Positions 58,196 to 64,000 of a DNA stretch of 64,000 nt are shown here, in pieces; the first letter of the stretch is position 1, and every line of letters begins with the position of its first letter. A model generated the notes under the pieces. That model did not search any database. It was not told the DNA's origin and saw only the letters and a program-made list of their open reading frames with translations. The stretch is from Methylobacter marinus A45 (GTDB lineage: Bacteria > Pseudomonadota > Gammaproteobacteria > Methylococcales > Methylomonadaceae): the NCBI RefSeq assembly GCF_000383855.1, contig NZ_KB912877.1, positions 688,465-752,464 on the forward strand. Direction: 5' to 3'. A program made the position numbers and the translations under genes.

Positions 58196-58309
58196 GGTTT
58201 ATCCTGCTTGATGTCCTTGATAGATTGAACATGGTTAAACGCTGGACATATTAAGCGCCTAATCAAGTTGACCGTGAGAAAGAGTATCCTTGTCATACTG
58301 ACGCCCGTC

Positions 58310-58327
58310 ATCACCCATATGGGTGAT
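58310..58327. promoter_or_regulatory. Perfect 18-bp palindrome upstream of the VPLPA-CTERM gene
   Basis: ATCACCCATATGGGTGAT reads the same on both strands and is centred 124 bp upstream of the start codon. It is too short and lacks a loop, so it is a protein-binding site rather than a terminator; CCCATATGGG-type sites fit dimeric helix-turn-helix regulators. Confidence 0.6.
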
Positions 58328-58414
58328 AAGCTGAAAAAATAGTTATTTTTTTTTCGATAGAGAAATTTCACCCCGTACGGCGCCGCATTACTGGCCACAT
58401 AATTGCCCAATGAA

Positions 58415-60226
58415 CTATGAACCGCGCCTGCTTATCCCAAGCTTCAGCATGCGCGAGCGCAAGGTGTTCGGATTCATGCCCAGCATGGCCGCCGCGCCCT
58501 TGGGGCCCGAGATCACCCAGCCGGACGCCTCAAGTGTGCGCAGGATATGATTGCGCTCCATCGCTTCCAGGGTGGCCGGACGGTCTGGCGTGGTTTGGGC
58601 GTAGGGATTGAGCAATGGGCCGATTTCCAGCACCGGCGTCTGACAGAGGATTACGGCGCGCTCGATCACGTTCTGCAGTTCCCGCACATTGCCGGGCCAC
58701 GCATACTGCTGCAGCGATTCCAGCGAGGCCGGATCGATGTCATCGATGCGTTTGCCGAGCTTCCGCGCGTATTTGGCCAGAAAAAACCGTGCCAGCAGCG
58801 GAATATCGGCCTGACGCTCACGCAGGGCCGGAATATTGATGGGAAATACATTCAGGCGGTAATAAAGATCGGCCCGGAAGCGGCCTTCGGCGACATCATC
58901 GGGAAGATTGCGATTGGTCGCCGCGATCACGCGGACATCGACTTTCAAGGTCTCGCTGCCGCCCACGCGTTCGAATTCCTGTTCCTGAAGCACGCGCAGC
59001 AGTTTGGCCTGGGCCGCCGCCGGCAGCTCGCCCAATTCATCCAGCAGCAAGGTGCCGCCATGCGCCAGCTCGAAGCGGCCCTTGCGCTGCTGGGTCGCGC
59101 CGGTAAATGCGCCTTTTTCATGGCCGAACAGTTCGCTCTCGATCAGCTCGCCAGGCAACGCCGCGCAATTGACCTTGACCAGTATCGCGCCGCTGCGGTC
59201 GCTGAGGTCGTGAATGCCGCGCGCGAGCAGTTCCTTGCCGGTACCGGTCTCGCCCAGCAGCAGCACCGGCGTGTCAGTGCGGGACACCATGCGCGCCTGC
59301 TCGAAGACGGCGCGCATGACCTTCGAGCCGCTGACGATCTCGCCGAAATTATGCTCGGAGTCGATCACTTCCTGCAGATAACCTTTCTCGAGCTGAAGCT
59401 TGCTGAGCGCCTGTTCGGTCAGCCGCCGATCGTTCACATCACGCAAAATCAATGTATTAAGACACTGCCCGCCAGCCTCCAGCGGTGAAAAACTGACTTC
59501 GATCGCAAACTCCTCGCCGTCGGCTCGGCGCGCGCTGAGACCTTCCGGCAGCCAGGCCGGTGCCTTGACGGCCTGTTCGTCAAAGCCGAGAAACTGCCTG
59601 AACAAAGCATGACAACTCGGCGCGATAAAGCGCTCGACGGGCTGGCCGATGGCCAGATCGGCCGCGCAGCGAAAAATCCTCTCGGCGGCGGCATTGAACA
59701 AGGTGATGCGATGCTGCCGATCAATCGCCACGATGGCATCCATGACCGAACCTAAAATGGCGGAGAAGCGCTGTTCGCTTTCCGCCAAGGCCTGCATGGT
59801 CAACCGCTGCCCGGTCCGGTCGCGCTGGGTTTCCACGACAGCCACGACTTCGCCCCTGGCGTTGGTAATGGCCCCGGCATCAATGACCAGATAAAGCCTG
59901 CGCCCATCCGGCATCGGACACCAGTTTTCCGTATGCAGCGTACCGGTATCCGAAACGACGTCACCGGCTATTTCATAGAGGCTGTCCAGTTTTCCGAGCG
60001 AGCGATCGAGCAGCAAGTCGGCAAGACAGGGGCGCGGCGCGGGGTAGAAGCCCTGCCAATGCCTGTCAGTGCCGATCATGTCCTCGGCCTTGAGCCCTGT
60101 CAGCCGTTCGCAGGCCTTGTTCCAGATCAGGACCCGGTGCCGGGTGTCCAGAACAAAGGCCGGAACCGGCATGTGTTGCAGCAAATGCTCGGCGAAAGCA
60201 TCCTTTGGCATTGGGGCCGGCCGCAT
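58415..60226 (-). CDS. PAS-PAS sigma54-dependent transcriptional activator
   Basis: Enhancer-binding protein of 603 residues. Two PAS domains (about 15-130 and 150-260), AAA+ domain (about 300-535) with Walker A GETGTGKELLARGIHDL, intact GAFTGA loop (EKGAFTGATQQ) for sigma54 contact and Walker B GGTLLLDELGEL, and a Fis-type helix-turn-helix at the C-terminus (GAAAMLGMNPNTLRSRM). No receiver domain, so the cue is sensed by PAS directly. Its stop is 219 bp from the VPLPA-CTERM start and its start shares one base with the preceding iron permease-like gene. No clear GG-N10-GC promoter was found in the neighbouring gap. Confidence 0.92.
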   Translation of the reverse strand: MRPAPMPKDAFAEHLLQHMPVPAFVLDTRHRVLIWNKACERLTGLKAEDMIGTDRHWQGFYPAPRPCLADLLLDRSLGKLDSLYEIAGDVVSDTGTLHTENWCPMPDGRRLYLVIDAGAITNARGEVVAVVETQRDRTGQRLTMQALAESEQRFSAILGSVMDAIVAIDRQHRITLFNAAAERIFRCAADLAIGQPVERFIAPSCHALFRQFLGFDEQAVKAPAWLPEGLSARRADGEEFAIEVSFSPLEAGGQCLNTLILRDVNDRRLTEQALSKLQLEKGYLQEVIDSEHNFGEIVSGSKVMRAVFEQARMVSRTDTPVLLLGETGTGKELLARGIHDLSDRSGAILVKVNCAALPGELIESELFGHEKGAFTGATQQRKGRFELAHGGTLLLDELGELPAAAQAKLLRVLQEQEFERVGGSETLKVDVRVIAATNRNLPDDVAEGRFRADLYYRLNVFPINIPALRERQADIPLLARFFLAKYARKLGKRIDDIDPASLESLQQYAWPGNVRELQNVIERAVILCQTPVLEIGPLLNPYAQTTPDRPATLEAMERNHILRTLEASGWVISGPKGAAAMLGMNPNTLRSRMLKLGISRRGS

Positions 60227-60696
60227 TATTGAGCGCTTTTTTGTTTAGCCTTTCTTTGCCGCGAAATACGGGCTAATTCCAGATACTGCTTGCGCAACAG
60301 CGCGAGCTCTTCTTCTTCCATCTCTTCCAGGTCCAGCAATTCGTCATTGGCGCCTTCGATGACTCGAATCAACTCGTCCAGCTTGACCTGCAGCGCATCG
60401 GTGTCACGATTTTGCGTGTGTTGGATCAAGAACACCATCAGAAATGTCACGATGGTCGTGGCGGTGTTGATGATCAATTGCCAGGTATCGCTAAAACCGA
60501 ACAGCGGGCCGGTGATGATCCACGACAGGATGACCAGTATCGCGATATTGAAGGCGAGCGGTTTGCCGGTCAAACGGGCCCACGAGCGGGCAAAGTGATC
60601 GAATCGGGTGTTCGAATAAACCGTATTCTGTAGTTTGTCGACCCACTGATTTACGGCTTTGTTAATAAGCGCTTTGTAGTCTATTAGCTCATTCAT
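60226..60696 (-). CDS. Low-affinity iron permease family membrane protein
   Basis: The 156-residue protein matches the PF04120 type: ARSWARLTGKPLAFNIAILVILSWIITGPLFGFSDTWQLIINTATTIVTFLMVFLIQ includes two to three hydrophobic segments, then the typical HTQNRDTDALQVKLDELI and an acidic/coiled tail (LDLEEMEEEELALLRKQYLE). The family name comes from fungal Fet4; bacterial members have no proven iron transport. It shares one base with the sigma54 activator and is probably cotranscribed with it. Confidence 0.8.
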   Translation of the reverse strand: MNELIDYKALINKAVNQWVDKLQNTVYSNTRFDHFARSWARLTGKPLAFNIAILVILSWIITGPLFGFSDTWQLIINTATTIVTFLMVFLIQHTQNRDTDALQVKLDELIRVIEGANDELLDLEEMEEEELALLRKQYLELARISRQRKAKQKSAQ

Positions 60697-60848
60697 CGGA
60701 TTGATTTCGGTTAGTTGAGGGGCTGTCGAGTGCTGACCGGTAAGTTACGGTGAACAATACACTTCTGTCGCTCAATATTATCTAGTTACAATAGAACGGT
60801 CTAGCAGGACTATGACTTGGCTTTAATTTAATTACATGGAAAAATCTC

Positions 60849-60979
60849 ATGCCAGTCGAAATCATGCTCACTGTAGTGGTCACGTCTATTATCCAGTCCG
60901 TCTTCGGAGCGGGCGTTTGCTGTTCGGTACGCCTTTATTACTGTTGTTTGGCTACGAATTCCTGACTGTTCCACGGTGA
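60849..60979 (+). pseudogene. Truncated, frameshifted TauE/SafE sulfite exporter-type remnant
   Basis: From ATG 60849 the frame reads MPVEIMLTVVVTSIIQSVFG and then shifts. If one T is restored in the TTT at 60915-60918 it continues LLFGTPLLLLFGYEFLTVPR before a stop at 60979. The SVFGxGVLLFGTPLLLLxGYxF pattern is characteristic of the N-terminus of TauE/SafE anion exporters, which are about 250 residues; the rest is missing. So this is a remnant with one base deletion and a 3' deletion. Confidence 0.6.
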
Positions 60980-61202
60980 GTCGATCCAGATGGAAAGAGT
61001 GATCGATAAACTGACCCAACAATTACATGTGCCCCACGCTGTCAGTTGGACCGCGTTAAGCCATGTCCTGGATGAGTCCCCGTAAAAAAACGGCCGTTAA
61101 TAAGTTCAAAGACCGAATTTTGAATTGTTGTGAAGGACGGCAATAAATCGAGTGAGCGGCTAAGAATTTGGCTAAAAATGACTTCCTGAAACTGGAATCT
61201 TG

Positions 61203-61277
61203 CATAGGATGAGCTGAGAGCACAGCGAAGCGCATTGCTCGCAAATGATGCGCCTCCTGTCGTCGGCACATCCTATG
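61203..61277. repeat. 75-bp element with 9-base terminal inverted repeats
   Basis: Ends CATAGGATG and CATCCTATG are perfect inverted repeats; inner GCGCAT and ATGCGC segments extend the hairpin. The text is of the type seen in dispersed intergenic repeats of methylotrophic gammaproteobacteria (from general knowledge, not checked). Confidence 0.55.
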
Positions 61278-61566
61278 TTTAAACAGGGACATGATTGACG
61301 AACAAATCCTAAATTGCCGGACTGCGTCAATTGCAAAGGGTCGGGCCCCGGTATTTTAGTTGCAATAAATTATGAGTCCATGCCACTGAAATGCAAGCTC
61401 ATTTGCAGATAATCCGAGCCTTTATACTTAGCGATGCAATCGCCAACTCAGACAGGTAGACCCACGTTCCAGATACTGACGTCTGGTCCGGCGCTTACAG
61501 CTCAATCCGGGAAGCCGCGGCATGCGTCTGACGTGGCATGGAAGAACAATAGAACGTTAAATTTAA

Positions 61567-61857
61567 CTATCGCCTCAATCTTTCCATTTCTTCCAGCAAA
61601 TCCAGGATCAGCGCGCTGCCCGGCAGATTGATGTCCAAATCCTGCTGCAACCTTAAGGCAATCTGCAGGCGCTTCAGGGCGTACGTGTCGAAACGCCAGG
61701 TATAAACGGAAGAACCTTCGGGTTCCAGCACGCCTTCTTCCACCATTTCAATGACCTGCTCGGGACTGGTTTTGGCGAACTCGCACAGCTCGACCAACGT
61801 AAAGCGCATGCTTTCATCGAGCACTATACCGGAAATCACGATTATCTCATTTTTCAT
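61567..61857 (-). CDS. cbpM: CbpM, modulator of the CbpA chaperone
   Basis: MerR-like helix-turn-helix protein of 96 residues that binds the J domain of CbpA and inhibits it. FTLVELCEFAKTSPEQVIEMVEEGVLEPEG is the family motif; the C-terminal helix RLQIALRLQQDLDINLPGSALILDLLEEME follows. The ATG at 61857 overlaps the cbpA stop (ATGA type). Confidence 0.92.
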   Translation of the reverse strand: MKNEIIVISGIVLDESMRFTLVELCEFAKTSPEQVIEMVEEGVLEPEGSSVYTWRFDTYALKRLQIALRLQQDLDINLPGSALILDLLEEMERLRR

Positions 61858-61858
61858 T

Positions 61859-62803
61859 TCATACCCCCATCGCCGCACGCGGATTCATCGGCATCACTTT
61901 GGCCATTTGCTCATACAGGGCTTTTGCTTCATCGGTTCTGGCCGACGGCGTGACGATCTTCAAGGTCACATACTGATCGCCGGCAGGCGTTCCGGGCAGA
62001 CCGCGGCTTTTCAGGCGCAACTGCTTGCCGGCTTGCGAGCCGGCCGGGACTTTCAATTCGACGGTGCCGCCCAGCGTCGGCACCGGAACGGTGGCGCCCA
62101 GGGCGGCCTCCCACGGCGTGACCGGCAGTTCAAGATGAATATCGCGCCCCTCGGCGCGAAAATAACGGTGGGGCTTGAATTCAATTTCCAGATACAAATC
62201 GCCGCTGCGGCCGCCGCCGACTCCTGGCATGCCCTGCCCTGCCAGGCGGATGCGCTGCCCGGCCTTGATGCCTTTCGGAATCTTGACATTTAAGGTCCGC
62301 ACGCTTGAAACCAGGTGGCCTTGGCTGTCTGTTTGCGGTACGTTCAGGGAAATCAGGCTGTCGGCGCCGCGGTAAGCGTCCTCCAGATCGATCTGTATCC
62401 TGGCGTGCTGGTCGCTGCCCTGCATGTGCGCCTGCCTGCCGTAGACGCCGCCCCGCCCGGCGCCGAAACCGCGCCCGAACAGCGCCTCGAAAAAATCGCT
62501 GAATCCGCCCCCCGTACCGGTGAAGCCCTGCTCGGCACCGAAATCAAAGCCCCAATCAGGCGGCGGCGTAAAGGACTGCCCCTCCTGCCAGCCACGGCCG
62601 ACCTGATCATAGGCGGCGCGCTTTTTAGGGTCTTTAAGCACTTCGTAGGCCTCGCCCAGTTCTTTGAACTTCGTCTCGGCATCGGGCTCCTTGCTGACAT
62701 CGGGATGGTATTTGCGGGCCAGTTTGCGGTAGGCCCGCTTTATCTCCTCTGGCGAGGCGTCCCTGGAAAGCCCCATTATTTTGTAATAATCTTTATATTC
62801 CAT
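61859..62803 (-). CDS. cbpA: Curved DNA-binding protein CbpA (DnaJ-type co-chaperone)
   Basis: DnaJ paralogue of 314 residues (306 in E. coli). The J domain (1-70) has the HPD motif in KYHPDVSKEP; a Gly/Phe-rich linker (about 75-115) and two C-terminal beta domains follow (VKIPKGIKAGQRIRLAGQGMPG), with no zinc finger. It starts MEYKDYYKIMGL at 62803. cbpA-cbpM is a standard operon. Confidence 0.95.
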   Translation of the reverse strand: MEYKDYYKIMGLSRDASPEEIKRAYRKLARKYHPDVSKEPDAETKFKELGEAYEVLKDPKKRAAYDQVGRGWQEGQSFTPPPDWGFDFGAEQGFTGTGGGFSDFFEALFGRGFGAGRGGVYGRQAHMQGSDQHARIQIDLEDAYRGADSLISLNVPQTDSQGHLVSSVRTLNVKIPKGIKAGQRIRLAGQGMPGVGGGRSGDLYLEIEFKPHRYFRAEGRDIHLELPVTPWEAALGATVPVPTLGGTVELKVPAGSQAGKQLRLKSRGLPGTPAGDQYVTLKIVTPSARTDEAKALYEQMAKVMPMNPRAAMGV

Positions 62804-62867
62804 AGTGCGAATCGGCTCCGCTTTAGCATGGGAAAGGGGTAAAGTGAACGTGCCATACAAATGTGGC

Positions 62868-62873
62868 TATAAT
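62868..62873 (+). promoter_or_regulatory. Candidate -10 box for the Lon-related protease gene
   Basis: A perfect TATAAT with GTGAAC 18 bp upstream (weak -35). It would give a leader of about 180 bases before the ATG at 63064. It lies on the divergent side of cbpA. Confidence 0.3.
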
Positions 62874-63063
62874 GTAAAAGCCCTGCCGGCAAAGGCTCGA
62901 CAAGCACCAGGCGAGAACTTTTATAAAGCCATAGTTGTCTCTTTATATCATGACATTGCCGTTAGTTGGAGCCTTTATAACAGGGTAAGTTTCTCGTCCC
63001 GCCCGGGCATGAAACATTCATAACAACTGATAAAAACCAAGGCTTCCAAGCAAGGTTCATTCT

Positions 63064-64000
63064 ATGAAAAATACACCGCTGGCTCCGTCACAACTTTATA
63101 AACCGTGCAATATCGAGCAGTTAAAATTCAATTCCACTGACGAGCTTGAAAACATCGATATCATTGTCGGCCAGGAACGCGCCATGGAGGCGATCAAATT
63201 CGGCATCCGGATCAACAAAAGCGGTTACAACATTTTCGCGATGGCGCCTTCCGGCACCGGCAAGTTCACCACCATCAAGCAACTGGCCGAACATGAAGCC
63301 TTCCACCGCCCCGTGCCCTCGGACTGGTGTTACGTCAACAATTTCAGCCAGCCGGCCAAGCCGACCGCCATCCGACTGGCGCCGGGACAAGGCAGGATTT
63401 TCCGGCATGACATGGAGCAGTTGATCGACGAACTGAGCATCGCCATACCCTCGGCATTCGACGGTGACGAATACCGCTCCCGCGCCGGCGAGATCGAAAG
63501 CGAATCGCGCCAGCGGGAAATCCATGAATTGAACCAGTTGCGCGAGGAAGCCGAAAACGCCCATATCCTGCTGACCGAAACGGTCACCGGCTACGGTTTC
63601 GCGCCGGCCGATGAAAACGGCGTCGCGCTGACGCCCGAGCAGTTCAACAAGCTCGATAAAGAGCAGCAGCACCAAATACAAAACACGATTTTCAACCTGC
63701 AGGAACGCCTGCAGCAACTGCTGAAAAAATTCCCGATCTGGCGCAAGGAAACCAAGCGCAAGCTGCAGGCGCTGAATCGAGAAGTCGCGGCCCTGGCCGT
63801 CAACCATTCCATCGACGAGCTGATCGAAAAATACGCCGATCAACCGGACGTCATCAGTTATCTGAATGACGTGCAGAAAGACATCATCGAGCACGTCCGG
63901 GATTTCGTTCCGCATACCGAAAAAATGCTGCCGTTTATGGATTTTCAACAGGATTCCAATCCGCTGAAACGCTATCAGGTCAACCTGATCGTCGATTTCA
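63064..64000 (+). CDS. Lon-related AAA+ protease (YcbZ/LonC type), 3' end missing
   Basis: The open frame runs off the window; 312 residues are seen. The N-terminus PLAPSQLYKPCNIEQLKFNSTDELENIDIIVGQERAMEAIKFGI is that of the AAA_32 Lon-like family. The nucleotide loop is APSGTGKFTTIKQ (near residue 61), where the residue after GK is Phe and Thr comes next, as in this subgroup where GK-x-T is common. A long coiled-coil insert (about 140-290) follows the first part. The proteolytic Ser-Lys domain lies beyond the edge. The start has no clear ribosome binding site. Confidence 0.85.
   Translation, partial: MKNTPLAPSQLYKPCNIEQLKFNSTDELENIDIIVGQERAMEAIKFGIRINKSGYNIFAMAPSGTGKFTTIKQLAEHEAFHRPVPSDWCYVNNFSQPAKPTAIRLAPGQGRIFRHDMEQLIDELSIAIPSAFDGDEYRSRAGEIESESRQREIHELNQLREEAENAHILLTETVTGYGFAPADENGVALTPEQFNKLDKEQQHQIQNTIFNLQERLQQLLKKFPIWRKETKRKLQALNREVAALAVNHSIDELIEKYADQPDVISYLNDVQKDIIEHVRDFVPHTEKMLPFMDFQQDSNPLKRYQVNLIVDF

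Larger units (their letters stand above)
60697..61566. other. 870-bp decayed region
   Basis: Contains a TauE/SafE remnant (60849-60979) and a 75-bp palindromic element (61203-61277). No intact gene is seen; open frames of up to 78 codons on the minus strand overlap the palindrome and have no ribosome binding sites. Confidence 0.6.

Noticed and set aside
58381-58414. TGGCCAG-type sequence as a sigma54 promoter for the VPLPA-CTERM gene
   Set aside because: The spacing between the GG and GC elements is 8, not 10, so it does not fit the -24/-12 rule.
60828-61022. 64-codon minus-strand frame across the TauE/SafE remnant
   Set aside because: Opposite to a readable plus-strand remnant; no protein-like features.

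Overview
The window (64 kb, about 53 percent GC by eye, densely coded on both strands) looks like chromosome of a gammaproteobacterium. Gene orders such as trxB-aat-bpt-infA-clpA-clpS, nudJ-mnmA-purB, mtnA/mtaD-ubiG-mupP-yciK and tsaB-yciO-M50-scpA-scpB-rluB are gammaproteobacterial. A phosphate-dikinase route of pyruvate/PEP interconversion, a VPLPA-CTERM surface protein and several hairpin repeats fit a methanotroph-like member (Methylococcales). That last step is inference: no pmo, mmo or mxa gene lies here. I see no rRNA, tRNA, CRISPR array, transposase or prophage gene.

Layout. 0-5.6 kb: a tripartite RND efflux operon (TolC-like protein cut by the window edge, adaptor, pump). 5.7-7 kb: a GFA-fold protein and an M28 peptidase. 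7-13.5 kb: aconitase B, an AcuC-like deacetylase and pyruvate phosphate dikinase. 13.7-22 kb: ftsK with a small membrane protein, then trxB, aat, bpt, infA, clpA and clpS, nearly the whole bacterial N-degron pathway. 22-27.8 kb: nudJ, mnmA, purB, an SpmA/SpmB fusion and mtaB. 28-36.3 kb: PEP carboxykinase, pyrophosphatase, cysZ, methylthioadenosine salvage (mtnA, mtaD), ubiG, a MupP-type phosphatase, yciK and sufT.

36.4-42.6 kb is the most unusual part, a signalling island. It holds a hemerythrin-PAS-kinase whose phospho-acceptor histidine is glutamine; a periplasmic NMT1/THI5-SBP3 sensor fused to a GGDEF domain; a yeast-type cytosine deaminase 3 bp behind it; and a second GGDEF protein. The promoter regions of the first and last genes share an almost identical block with an inverted repeat. 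I propose a pyrimidine- and oxygen-linked c-di-GMP module as the best candidate for a new system.

42.6-50.9 kb: rluB, scpB, scpA, an M50 protease, yciO, tsaB, a DinG/YoaA helicase, a rhomboid protease and a degenerate GGDEF protein. 51.4-56.6 kb: a small Cys-containing protein, a DksA/TraR zinc finger and an EmrAB-type efflux operon with its own outer membrane lipoprotein and an operator-like site. 56.6-61.6 kb: repeat-rich and partly decayed DNA around a VPLPA-CTERM protein, a PAS-sigma54 activator, a low-affinity iron permease-like protein and a frameshifted TauE/SafE remnant. 61.6-64 kb: cbpM-cbpA and the start of a Lon-related AAA+ protease that runs off the end.
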